DNA of 59,364 nt from JBOGEB01 sp050743125 (GTDB taxonomy: Bacteria > Actinomycetota > Nitriliruptoria > Euzebyales > Egibacteraceae): positions 1 to 59,364 of the forward strand of contig JBOGEB010000004.1 in the NCBI GenBank assembly GCA_050743125.1, written 5' to 3'. Shown here in pieces: positions 1 to 8,053 of the stretch (the stretch's first letter is position 1; the number at the start of each line of letters is the position of its first letter). The position numbers were made by a program, and so were the translations under genes. The notes under the pieces are model-generated. The model saw only the letters and a list, made by a program, of their open reading frames with translations. It was not told where the DNA came from and searched no databases.

Positions 1-1050
1 CGTCTGCGCGGGAACGAAAGACGTGCGCTCTCCAACCCCTTTCCTCTTCATGCCCTCCCGACGCACAGAAGCCCGGCAAGGTTGAGGAGCGCGCTGAGAT
101 GAACGGTACTGCGTTTCCCCCTCGGCCAGGTCAGGGCAACCTGGTAGGAGCAAATTTGTGCCCAGTCCCACCACATCACACCAGACATGCGGGTCTGTAT
201 CCGGCGGTTCGTCAAGTCCGCAGCCGCTGCCAGCCATGGCGAAGCTTCAGCCGAGAGTCGGGCTCGTAGCGGTCCGGCAGTGAACGGCCGCGCGGACTCA
301 TATTCCGAAAGGTCATTCGCAAGCTCACACGCGCTCCCAAGTGAAGACGACCATGGGATGTACTGATCAGAGCAGACGACGAGACGGCACACGACAAGCG
401 CCACGTGCGAGCTTCACTTCAGGGTAAGCGCCCAGCCGGAGGTCGAACGCCGATGACGGACATAAAGACCACCTTGGACCTGCGCGGTCCACCACCACGT
501 CGAGGACCGCAGCCCCGTCCATGTCCTGGTGTGCTGGCTCGGGCCGCTGCTCATCCCATGGGACCATGAGAACACAGTCGGTGACACCGGGCGCAACATC
601 CGCGACGAACTCGACCGCATGCACGTCGCACCCGTGGTTGCCGCACCTGGAGCCAGCGGCCAAAGCGTAAACCTGACGGCGCAGAATGCGGAAGTGCTAC
701 CGCTGAGGACTTGGGCATAAATAACGTTTCTGACAGGTCGGGCCTTCCGCGCTGCACAGTGCAGCAAAGTCCCAGCTCAACGACAACCTTGTTGCTACCC
801 GAGCCCTGAGGGCACCGCAGATTGTCGGCACCTCGCCTATGATTGTGGCACGGCACTCGGGTAGCGCCGTTGAAATGGCAGACGTTGGCGCGCGGGTGCG
901 TCTTGAGCGGGATAGGGCACGGTGACAGGAGCGGGTTGCCGGACACGCGCCGAATCACGGCGTGGACAGCGGCGAAGCGGTAACGGGCGGCGATCTGATG
1001 GGCCGAGGCATGCCTGGCTGCGGCTGGCGCGGTCCTCCGCTGTGCCTGCA
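1..1050. other. Left flank without a supported gene
   Basis: Several open frames exist on both strands, but none carries a recognisable motif, a convincing ribosome binding site or consistent actinobacterial codon bias. I see no tRNA, insertion sequence or repeat array. It probably contains the promoter region of the RiPP operon that begins near 1051 plus decayed sequence. Confidence 0.4.
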
Positions 1051-2229
1051 ATGCCTGACCCCCGGTCACGGAAGGACTCCCGCGTCAGCCACACCACGCG
1101 CTCTGAACTCATGGCTGCGGTGGCCGCGTTCGGCCTGCCCAACGCCGCAGCGGCGCTGCCGGACGTCCCCCTTGCGCCCACCGAATGGCAGCAGGTGGTG
1201 GAGCGCACCTTCGCGGCGCGCCTCAGCGGTCACCTCGCCGAGGCGGTGGTCAGTGGCGCGTTCGTGGCGACGCCGGAGCAGGCTCAGCAGACGATCGGGC
1301 TTCACCGCCAGGCGACATGGCGGGTGCTTACGCTTGAGCGGCGGGTACTCAAAGTGGCCGAGCTGCTTGAGGCGGCCGACATCGACATCCGGGTGCTGAA
1401 GGGGCCGGCGCTCGCGCACACCAGCTACTCGAAGGCGTCATTGCGGACCTTCATCGACGTTGACGTGCTCGTTCCCGCAGACCGCTTCGACGACGCGACG
1501 GCGGCGCTGGCGGGAGCGGGCTATACCCGCCCGCTCCCGCAGCTCCGGCCAGGGTTCGACCGCCGTTTCGCGAAGACGGCGATGTTTCTGGACTCCGACG
1601 GACTCCAGGTCGATGTGCACCGCACCTTCGTCGTCGGCCCGTACGGGCTCCTGATCCAGCTCGACGACCTCTTCGCGACGCAGAAGCCGTTCGCGATCGC
1701 CGGGCACACGCTGAAGGCGCTGGGCGCCGAGGAGCAGTTCCTCAACATCTGCTACCACGCCGCGCTCGGTGACGTGCCTCCACAACTGGGCGCGCTCCGT
1801 GACATCGCCCAAGTGCTGCTCGGCTCGACGCTCGACCTCGAGCGCGTGCGCCGGCTGGCGGCAGCATGGCGCGGGACAGCCGTCCTGGCCCGGGCGGTGA
1901 CGCTGACGTGGGAGACGCTGGCCCTGGCCGCGGATCACCCGCTCGCGACCTGGGCTCGGAACTTCGTCCCGGAACGAGCGGACCAGCGGCTGCTTGCCTG
2001 CTACCTGTCCACGAACCGCAGCAACAGCGCGAAGTATCTCGCCTCTATCCGGGTCATCCCGGGGCTGGCCGCCAAGCTCACGTACCTGCGAGCGCTCCTG
2101 TTGCCCGACCGAACCTTCCTCGAGCGGCGCGAGATGGCTCACGGCGCATGGTGGCACCACGGCGCGGCGGCGCTGCTGCGGCGGGCACCGCAACAGGACG
2201 GCCAGCGCGTCGCCAAGGGGACGCAGTGA
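1051..2229 (+). CDS. Nucleotidyltransferase family protein (NTP_transf_5-like), RiPP cluster 1
   Basis: The 392-residue protein resembles the nucleotidyltransferase-fold family that accompanies some lasso clusters. Around residues 115-145 it has an LKGPAL segment followed by F-I-D-V-D (Asp136 and Asp138), the expected metal-binding acidic pair, and the rest is helical. Family knowledge: such proteins may transfer a nucleotide or further phosphate to the peptide or to a phosphoserine; this is inference here. It is the first gene of a tight operon: its TGA overlaps the GTG of the exporter. The start is uncertain. ATG 1051 and ATG 1111 are both possible and neither has a good Shine-Dalgarno sequence; an in-frame start at 922 would add a low-complexity Arg-rich tail and is less likely. 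Confidence 0.75.
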   Translation: MPDPRSRKDSRVSHTTRSELMAAVAAFGLPNAAAALPDVPLAPTEWQQVVERTFAARLSGHLAEAVVSGAFVATPEQAQQTIGLHRQATWRVLTLERRVLKVAELLEAADIDIRVLKGPALAHTSYSKASLRTFIDVDVLVPADRFDDATAALAGAGYTRPLPQLRPGFDRRFAKTAMFLDSDGLQVDVHRTFVVGPYGLLIQLDDLFATQKPFAIAGHTLKALGAEEQFLNICYHAALGDVPPQLGALRDIAQVLLGSTLDLERVRRLAAAWRGTAVLARAVTLTWETLALAADHPLATWARNFVPERADQRLLACYLSTNRSNSAKYLASIRVIPGLAAKLTYLRALLLPDRTFLERREMAHGAWWHHGAAALLRRAPQQDGQRVAKGTQ

Positions 2230-4070
2230 CGAAGTTCGACGTCGACGAGGTGCTGCGGCCGGTCAGGCAGCGACCGCTCCGCAAGCTGCCCCGTCTCGCC
2301 GCGCGCTCCATCGCGCTCGTTTGGCGCGCGGCCCCCCACGAGTTCGCCGTGTCCGCCCTGTTGCAGTGCGTCGCCGGCGTCGGCGTGGCCGCGCAGCTGC
2401 TGGTTGGCCGGCGAGTGCTCGAAGGCGTGCTGTCAGCGGGCGAGGCCGGCGAATTCGGGGCGGTCCTACCGGCTCTCGCAATCCTCGCCGCGCTCACCGC
2501 CCTCGTGTCCTTCGCCAACGTGGCCCGCGTCGAGCAGCAGCGGGTCCTGACCGAGCTGGTCGGCCGGCATGCGCTCGACAAGGTGCTGGACGTCGCCGCC
2601 CACGTCGACCTCAGGGCCTACGAGACGCCCGGCTTCCACGACCGCCTGGAGCGCGCGAAGATCAACGCGATCGTGCGGCCCGTCGGCGTGGCGAACGGCG
2701 TCCTCGGCGTGCTGGGCGCCGGGTTCGCGATCGCCGGGATCGGCGCAGCCCTGTTCGTCCTCGAGCCGGTGTTCCTCGCCATGGTCCTCGTGGCCTACGT
2801 GCCTGCCTGGGTGGCCACGACCCGAGCGAGCAAGGCAAGCCACGACTTCGAGGTCGCCCAGACCGAGCGCGACCGCCGGCGCGCCTACCTCCTCATGACC
2901 CTGACCGGCAAGGACGAGGCCAAGGAGGTCCGGGCGTTCGGCCTTGCCGGCTTCCTCCGGACCCGCCACGACCACCTCTACGCAGCCAAGATCGCGGACC
3001 TCCGCGCGCTGGTGCGCCGACGCCTGCGCCTGGGGCTCGCAGGCGCCTTCGCCGCCGCGACGCTGACCGCCGTCACCGTCGCGACGCTCGTCTGGTTCGT
3101 GGCCTCCGGGCGGATGCCGCTTGCGGCGGCCGGCGCGGCGGCCGGCGCGATCGTCCTGCTCGGGCAGCGGCTCCAGCGCCTGTCGGGCGCCGCCGGCTCG
3201 CTCTACGAGGGCTCGCTGTTCGTCGTCGACTTCACGAGCTTCGTCGAGTCGCTGCCCGCGCTCGTCGCCGCCCGGCCGACCGGGGTTCCTCCCGCGCGCT
3301 TCGAGTCCCTGGCCGTTCGCGACGTGACGTTCACCTACCCGAGCCGGGACGAGCCCAGCCTGCGGGGCGTGTCGCTGGACATCCGCAGCGGTGAGGTCGT
3401 GGCCCTGGTCGGCGAGAACGGCTCGGGCAAGACCACGCTCGCCAAGCTGCTCGCGGGCTTGTACGTCCCGGACACCGGAGCCATCACGTGGGACGGCGTC
3501 GATGCCGCGGCGTGCGACCCGGACCTGCTGCGCCGCTCGGTGGCAGTGATCTTCCAGGATTTCGTGCGCTACCACCTGACCGTCCGCGAGAACATCGGCA
3601 TCGGCCGGCACGAGCGCTACGACGACCTGGAGGGGATCGTGGCCGCCGCTCGCCGGTCCTGCGCGCACCCGGAGCTGGCGGCGCTGCAGGACGGCTACGA
3701 CACCCGCCTGGGCCCCCACTTCCTGGGTGGCAGCGACCTCTCGATCGGTCAGTGGCAGCGCGTCGCGCTGGCCCGGGCATTCTTCCGCGACGCGCCGTTC
3801 CTCATCCTCGACGAGCCCACCGCCGCCCTCGACGCGCGCGCCGAGGCCGAGCTGTTCGACAGCATCCGCTCGCTCTGCCAGGCGCGGTCGGTGCTGCTGA
3901 TCTCGCACCGCTTCTCCAGCGTGCGCTGCGCGGACCGCATCTACGTCCTGCGGCGCGGCGCAGTCGTCGAGCACGGCACCCACGACGAGCTGATGGCCGC
4001 CAGCGGCCTCTACGCGGAACTTTTCACCCTCCAGGCGTCCGCGTACCTGGAGCACCTGGGGCAGCCGTGA
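2226..4070 (+). CDS. ABC transporter, fused permease and ATPase (lasso D-type exporter)
   Basis: The 614-residue half-transporter has an N-terminal membrane domain (about 35-330) and a C-terminal nucleotide-binding domain. Visible motifs are Walker A GENGSGKTT (396-404), an LSIGQWQR signature, FLILDEPTAAL as Walker B, and an ISHR H-loop. It has no C39 peptidase domain, which fits a cluster whose leader peptidase is a separate B2 protein. It probably works as a homodimer in the inner membrane, exporting the mature peptide and giving self-protection. The GTG start overlaps the upstream stop (GTGA) and its own stop overlaps the next GTG, so translation is probably coupled along the operon. Confidence 0.88.
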   Translation: MTKFDVDEVLRPVRQRPLRKLPRLAARSIALVWRAAPHEFAVSALLQCVAGVGVAAQLLVGRRVLEGVLSAGEAGEFGAVLPALAILAALTALVSFANVARVEQQRVLTELVGRHALDKVLDVAAHVDLRAYETPGFHDRLERAKINAIVRPVGVANGVLGVLGAGFAIAGIGAALFVLEPVFLAMVLVAYVPAWVATTRASKASHDFEVAQTERDRRRAYLLMTLTGKDEAKEVRAFGLAGFLRTRHDHLYAAKIADLRALVRRRLRLGLAGAFAAATLTAVTVATLVWFVASGRMPLAAAGAAAGAIVLLGQRLQRLSGAAGSLYEGSLFVVDFTSFVESLPALVAARPTGVPPARFESLAVRDVTFTYPSRDEPSLRGVSLDIRSGEVVALVGENGSGKTTLAKLLAGLYVPDTGAITWDGVDAAACDPDLLRRSVAVIFQDFVRYHLTVRENIGIGRHERYDDLEGIVAAARRSCAHPELAALQDGYDTRLGPHFLGGSDLSIGQWQRVALARAFFRDAPFLILDEPTAALDARAEAELFDSIRSLCQARSVLLISHRFSSVRCADRIYVLRRGAVVEHGTHDELMAASGLYAELFTLQASAYLEHLGQP

Positions 4071-4843
4071 TCGTGTCCCTGTACCTGCGCAGCGAGCGGT
4101 GGCTGGGACGTCTCCTCCGCTTGACGAAGGCATGCTTCGACGGCGTCTGGCTGGGGCTGCTGAGCAGGGACCTGCTGCACGCCGTCGATGCGTCGTACTA
4201 CCAGCGGGAGCGGCAGTACGTCAATGAGGAGTACAACCGCAGCGGCCTGCGGGGTTGGGAGCAGTCCGCGGTCGAGCGCTTCTTCGCCGGCGGTGGGCGC
4301 ATCGTGGTCACGGGCGCCGGGGGCGGGCGCGAGGTCCTCGCCCTGTGCAAGCTCGGCTACGACGCGGTCGGCTTCGAGTGCGACGAGCGGCTCGTCGCCT
4401 TCGGCGACCGGCTGCTCGCCTCCGAGGGCCATCCGGGGCGGCTGTCGGGGACGTCCCGGGACGTCTGGCCCGAGGCGGCCGGGCCTTGCGACGGCGTGAT
4501 CGTCGGCTGGGGGTCGTACATGCTCGTCCAGGGGCGGGCTCGCAGGGTGGCGTTTCTGCGTGGCGCCCGCGCGTGCCTCCCCGAGGGCGCGCCGATCCTG
4601 GTGTCCTTCTTCGCGCGCAACGGCACGTCGGCCTACCTGCGGATCGTCACGGCGATCGGCAGCGCCCTCCGGCGTGCGCTGGGACGGGACCCGGTCGAGC
4701 TCGGCGACGCGCTCGACCCGAACTACGTCCATTGCTTCACGCGGGACGAGATCGCCGCAGAGCTGGCCGAGGCCGGGTTCGAGCTCGCCTTCTACGACAC
4801 GCAGGACTACGGGGTCGCGGTGGCCAGGGCCACGGGCACGTGA
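4067..4843 (+). CDS. Class I SAM-dependent methyltransferase-like protein, RiPP cluster 1
   Basis: The 258-residue protein contains a Rossmann-type SAM motif VVTGAGGGREVLAL (about 80-93), an acidic residue at the end of strand 2 (GFECDE, about 102-107), and a later SFFARNG-type strand. I infer a role in methylating the peptide, because it lies inside the operon between the exporter and the PqqD gene. The target could be a side chain or a terminal carboxylate; the sequence does not say. The GTG start overlaps the exporter stop codon (GTGA). Alternative: a methyltransferase for an unrelated small molecule, less likely given the coupling. Confidence 0.7.
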   Translation: MIVSLYLRSERWLGRLLRLTKACFDGVWLGLLSRDLLHAVDASYYQRERQYVNEEYNRSGLRGWEQSAVERFFAGGGRIVVTGAGGGREVLALCKLGYDAVGFECDERLVAFGDRLLASEGHPGRLSGTSRDVWPEAAGPCDGVIVGWGSYMLVQGRARRVAFLRGARACLPEGAPILVSFFARNGTSAYLRIVTAIGSALRRALGRDPVELGDALDPNYVHCFTRDEIAAELAEAGFELAFYDTQDYGVAVARATGT

Positions 4844-4854
4844 AAGGAGCGAAC

Positions 4855-5118
4855 ATGACCGCAATCAAGGTCCGGGACGGCGCGACCATCTGGCGCGAGG
4901 TCGACGGGGAGACGATCGTGCTGGCGCTGCAGTCGTCGCGCTACCTGGGGCTGAACCGGACGGGGACCGTCCTGTGGCCGACGATGGTCGAAGGCACGAC
5001 GACGATGGACCTCATCGACCTGCTCGTGTCCCGCTTCGCCATCGACCGCGACCGCGCCGAGTCGGACGTCGCTGCCTTCGTCGGCTCCTGCCGCGCGCGC
5101 GGACTGCTCGAGCCGTGA
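4855..5118 (+). CDS. PqqD-family RiPP recognition element (lasso B1)
   Basis: The 87-residue single-domain protein has the PqqD/RRE layout: an N-terminal beta segment ending in SSRYLGLNRTGTVLW, then helices with an acidic segment (AIDRDRAESDV) and a C-terminal CRARGLLEP. Family role: it binds the leader peptide and presents it to the B2 peptidase and the C cyclase. The ATG has a strong GAAAGGAGC ribosome binding site 4-7 bases upstream, the best in the operon, which fixes the start. Its TGA overlaps the GTG of the next gene. Confidence 0.88.
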   Translation: MTAIKVRDGATIWREVDGETIVLALQSSRYLGLNRTGTVLWPTMVEGTTTMDLIDLLVSRFAIDRDRAESDVAAFVGSCRARGLLEP

Positions 5119-6329
5119 GCACTGTCGGCGCCGCGGTGGAATCGAAAGACCGCCTTCTCTTGCACGGCTTGACCTCCTTGGAGGTCGCTGCCGGCATGGT
5201 CTTCGGTATCCAGGCCGAGACTGAGCCGCTGCCGGAGCCGAGCCTGACACCGCGGGCAGCGCTGGAGCATGCGGTGCTCCACGGCCTCGAACGTGGCCCC
5301 TGCGTGGTGAGTTTCTCCGGCGGCCGCGACTCCTCCGCGGTCCTGGCGCTCGCGACCGACGTCGCCCGTCGCCACGGCCTGCCGCTGCCCGTCCCGGTTA
5401 CGCTGCGCTTTCCCGAGTGCAAGGAGTCGTTCGAGTCGGAGTGGCAGGAGATGGTCGTCCGCCACCTCGCCCTGGACGACTGGGAGCGGGTGACGATCAC
5501 CGACGAACTCGACCTGATCGGCCCGTACGCCGCGCGAGTCCTACGCCGGCACGGACTGGTTTGGCCACACAACGCGCACTTCCATGCCCCGATCTTCGAT
5601 CGAGCAAGGGGGGGATCGGCCCTCACGGGCATTGGAGGGGACGAGCTGCTGAATCCGAGAGGCTGGCCTCGGCTTGCGCTGGTGCTCAACCGCAAGACGA
5701 GCCCCCGGCCGAAGGACGTGCTCCGGCTCGGCGTAGCGGTCGCGCCGAGCTTCCTGCGCCGGAAGATCTACCGCTATCGCTACCGCGGCCTGATCCCACG
5801 GCCGTGGCTTCGCCCGACCGCTCGGCGGCGGTTGGAGGCCATGCAGGCTCGGGACTGGGCGCGCGACTCCGTCCGGTGGGATCGGTCCATCCGGAAACGC
5901 TGGTGGCCGAGCCGGCGGCGCTGGATGGTCCAGGAGACCATGGCGACACTGGCGGCCGACGCTGGCGCGACCGCGATCCATCCGTTGGAGGACGGGGCGT
6001 TCCTGTCGGCGCTGGCGAGCCAGGTGGGCTCAGTCGGTTTTCGGAGCCGGACCGAGGCCATGCACCACCTGTTCGGCGACCTGCTGCCCAAGCCGGTGCT
6101 GTCGCGCGTATCGAAGGCGGCGTTCACCTATGTGTTCTGGCACCGGCACAGCCGCGCGTTCGCAAGCCGGTGGGACGGCTCGGGCGTCGACCCTGCGCTC
6201 GTCCACCCGGACCTTTTGCGGTCGATCTGGACGCAACCGACGCGGCAGCACCCATTGACCTCCTCGCTGTTCCAGTCGGCATGGCTGGAGCAGCGAGGAT
6301 CTCCGTCAACCGCAGATCGCTTCGAGTAG
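5115..6329 (+). CDS. Short asparagine-synthetase-like cyclase (lasso C), no glutaminase domain
   Basis: At 404 residues this is about 200 shorter than usual lasso C proteins. The ATP-pyrophosphatase domain is present: VVSFSGGRDSSAV (P-loop SGGRDSS at 68-74), TGIGGDELLNPRG, and a helical, Arg-rich C-terminal half. The first 60 residues are not a class II glutamine amidotransferase domain, so no ammonia-generating site is present. In lasso clusters this enzyme adenylates the ring Asp/Glu and closes the macrolactam with the N-terminal amine. Here the matching precursor lacks an obvious ring acid, so its reaction may differ. The GTG start overlaps the B1 stop; the 3' end overlaps the convergent kinase gene by 24 bases. 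Confidence 0.82.
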   Translation: MSTVGAAVESKDRLLLHGLTSLEVAAGMVFGIQAETEPLPEPSLTPRAALEHAVLHGLERGPCVVSFSGGRDSSAVLALATDVARRHGLPLPVPVTLRFPECKESFESEWQEMVVRHLALDDWERVTITDELDLIGPYAARVLRRHGLVWPHNAHFHAPIFDRARGGSALTGIGGDELLNPRGWPRLALVLNRKTSPRPKDVLRLGVAVAPSFLRRKIYRYRYRGLIPRPWLRPTARRRLEAMQARDWARDSVRWDRSIRKRWWPSRRRWMVQETMATLAADAGATAIHPLEDGAFLSALASQVGSVGFRSRTEAMHHLFGDLLPKPVLSRVSKAAFTYVFWHRHSRAFASRWDGSGVDPALVHPDLLRSIWTQPTRQHPLTSSLFQSAWLEQRGSPSTADRFE

Positions 6330-7142
6330 TCGGTCGACAGCCGGATCGAGTGAGTCCCAGGACCGCGGGCGGCGGAGCGCCCAGCAGGGCAACGCCGCGA
6401 GGTCGAGGATCCTGTCCGGCCGCAGCGGCGGCACCCTCAGGGCAAGGTTCTCCATGAGCCGAGGAAGCCGCTCGGCGACGGGCACGGGCACGAGCGCCAC
6501 CTCGTCGTCCCATGCCGGAAACACCCAGCCGCGCAGCGGCAGTCGGTCCGGCGCCTTGGGAGTCACGAGCCGCCAGCGCTCCCGTGTGCCGACGACGCCG
6601 AGGTTCTCACCAACCCCCAAACAGGCGGCGGCATCCGGGCGCAGGTCGATGCACGACGGCCCCGCGAGCGCATCGCCGTCGTCCACCACCAGCAGGTCGT
6701 CGCTGAGGACGACAACATCCCGCGACGCCAGCCAACCAAGCGTCGAACTCTTCCCGGAGCCCTTCGCCCCGAGCACCGCCCATGCGCCCCCGTCGGCCAC
6801 GAACGCCCCTGAGTGGAACGTCTCGCGGCCGAGCCAACGGCTCATGGTCGCGGCTGCGGCGAACAGGAAGGGGTGGACGACCTCCTCGTCACTTGGCGGA
6901 TCAGCCATGCAAAAGACGACCTCCTGCGCGGCCCGGTCTATCGTTACGCTGCCGCCGGACTGCAGGTGGTAACGCACAACCTCTTCGTCGAACGAATTCG
7001 ACTCGCGGGGATCACAGCCTGTCCGGCGCTCGATGTGCAAGTCCGGCCATCCCGCAGCTGCAGGCGACAGGAGCCGGGCCGCCCCGTCGATGCCGATAAG
7101 TCGCAGGCCGTAGGTTCCGTGTGCATCGACGGCTCTCGTCAT
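6306..7142 (-). CDS. HPr-kinase-like protein, putative RiPP kinase, cluster 1
   Basis: The 278-residue protein has the HprK C-terminal fold: F-H-S-G-A-F (about 109-114), Walker A GAKGSGKSS (125-133) and LSDDLLVVD (146-154). HprK homologues in paeninodin-type lasso clusters phosphorylate a serine near the peptide C terminus. The cluster 1 precursor ends Ile-Gly-Ser-Ile, so Ser43 is a candidate acceptor (inference). The gene is divergent from the precursor and convergent with the cyclase. I prefer ATG 7142 because TAGGGG lies seven bases upstream; a GTG at 7160 is an alternative. Confidence 0.8.
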   Translation of the reverse strand: MTRAVDAHGTYGLRLIGIDGAARLLSPAAAGWPDLHIERRTGCDPRESNSFDEEVVRYHLQSGGSVTIDRAAQEVVFCMADPPSDEEVVHPFLFAAAATMSRWLGRETFHSGAFVADGGAWAVLGAKGSGKSSTLGWLASRDVVVLSDDLLVVDDGDALAGPSCIDLRPDAAACLGVGENLGVVGTRERWRLVTPKAPDRLPLRGWVFPAWDDEVALVPVPVAERLPRLMENLALRVPPLRPDRILDLAALPCWALRRPRSWDSLDPAVDRLLEAICG

Positions 7143-7237
7143 GACCGAACCCCTAGTCACTTTCCCCTAAGGACGCCAGCGATGGCGCCGCGTACGATCT
7201 GTCGATGGAGAACGCGAATTGGCGGGAGGATTAACAC

Positions 7238-7372
7238 ATGAGCGAGATGTACGAGACACCTACCCTCACGGACATCGGGACGCTGCAAGAGCTGACCATG
7301 CAGCCGAACGAGAAAGATTTCGGTTTCGACGACGGCGTCGTCTTTCAGGGTCAGGCGATCGGGAGCATCTAG
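7238..7372 (+). CDS. RiPP precursor peptide with lasso-type leader, cluster 1
   Basis: This 44-codon gene was found by eye between the divergent kinase and the convergent regulator. The leader carries the lasso signature Y5-x2-P8-x-L10-x3-G14 followed by L19-T20, recognised by RRE proteins. The region after T20 is MQPNEKDFGFDDG then VVFQGQAIGSI. It does not begin with Gly, and counted from Gln22 it has no Asp/Glu at ring positions 7-9, so a standard macrolactam is not obvious. A GGGAGGA ribosome binding site lies eight bases before ATG 7238. A strong hairpin follows the stop by about 18 bases. I am confident it is the cluster's precursor, less so of the product class. Confidence 0.8.
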   Translation: MSEMYETPTLTDIGTLQELTMQPNEKDFGFDDGVVFQGQAIGSI

Positions 7373-7374
7373 CG

Positions 7375-8049
7375 TCATCGGTCGTTTGTCGGGCCTGCTC
7401 CTGCTTGATGCAGGAGCAGGCCCGCGGCGATGGCGACGGACACGGCTTCGCTCTGGTTGCGTGCCCGCAGCTTGGCGAAGATCCTGGCCTTGTGGTTGTC
7501 GACGGTCTTGGCGGCCACGCCGAGCTGGCGCGCGATGGACTTCGTCGCCAGGCCGTCGGCCATGGCGGCTAACACCTCACGCTCCCGTGGAGTGAGCGAA
7601 ACATCCTTCGGCGCCTGGTTTCCGGCCGTGGCCCGCAGTCGCCGCCACTGCTCAAGGACCATCCCGGCCGCCATCGGGTGGAGAGCAGCCTCACCCCGTC
7701 CCACCGCGTGCACGGCTTCGGCCACCCGCGCGGGCGCCGTGTCCTCGAGCGCCAGGTAGCCTGAAGCCCCCGCCAGGAGCACCCCGCCCAGGCGTTCCGG
7801 CGCAGCGCTGTCCGCCAGGACGAGCACTTTCGTCCCGGTGGCGAGCACCTTCGCCAAACTGGGCTCCAGCGGTTCGCCGCCGAGCACGATGCCGGCGACC
7901 ACGACATCCGGTGCGCAGCGCCGGCAAAGCTCGATGAGATGCGTCGTCGACCCGGTGTCCCCGACCACGTCGATGCCCGCCCGAGACAGCACGGCCCGAA
8001 GGATGGCGCGGACCAGCTCGCTCGCGTCCGCGACGACGGCCCGGACCAT
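7375..8049 (-). CDS. LuxR/NarL-type regulator with degenerate receiver domain
   Basis: The 224-residue protein has a receiver-like N-terminal domain (about 1-120) and a C-terminal LuxR helix-turn-helix starting at LTPREREVLAAMADG. The receiver lacks its switch residues: the phosphoacceptor position in PDVVVAG is Gly53 instead of Asp, the Thr position reads LAD, and the Lys position in GASGYLALED is not Lys. It is therefore unlikely to be controlled by a histidine kinase; none is present nearby. It lies five bases after the next regulator gene, so the two are probably co-transcribed and control the RiPP operon (inference). Confidence 0.82.
   Translation of the reverse strand: MVRAVVADASELVRAILRAVLSRAGIDVVGDTGSTTHLIELCRRCAPDVVVAGIVLGGEPLEPSLAKVLATGTKVLVLADSAAPERLGGVLLAGASGYLALEDTAPARVAEAVHAVGRGEAALHPMAAGMVLEQWRRLRATAGNQAPKDVSLTPREREVLAAMADGLATKSIARQLGVAAKTVDNHKARIFAKLRARNQSEAVSVAIAAGLLLHQAGAGPTNDR
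7390..7424. terminator. Perfect 15-bp hairpin behind the precursor gene
   Basis: A 15-base arm starting CGGGCCTGC is followed by a five-base loop (TTGAT) and its exact complement. It lies 18 bases after the precursor stop, with no U-tract, so it is the intrinsic type common in actinobacteria. It also sits inside the 3' coding end of the convergent regulator, so it can work in both directions. Confidence 0.6.
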
Positions 8050-8053
8050 GACC

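Noticed and set aside
529..720. Small plus-strand frame in the left flank
   Set aside because: No ribosome binding site, motif or partner; not distinguishable from chance.
3488..4066. N-terminal extension of the methyltransferase frame into the ABC gene
   Set aside because: It overlaps the ATPase domain in another frame; the GTG at 4067 overlapping the exporter stop is the normal coupled start.
2466..4133. Long minus-strand open frame (555 codons) opposite the ABC exporter
   Set aside because: It is a shadow caused by high G/C third positions of the plus-strand gene; the translation has no domain and the opposite strand encodes clear ABC motifs.
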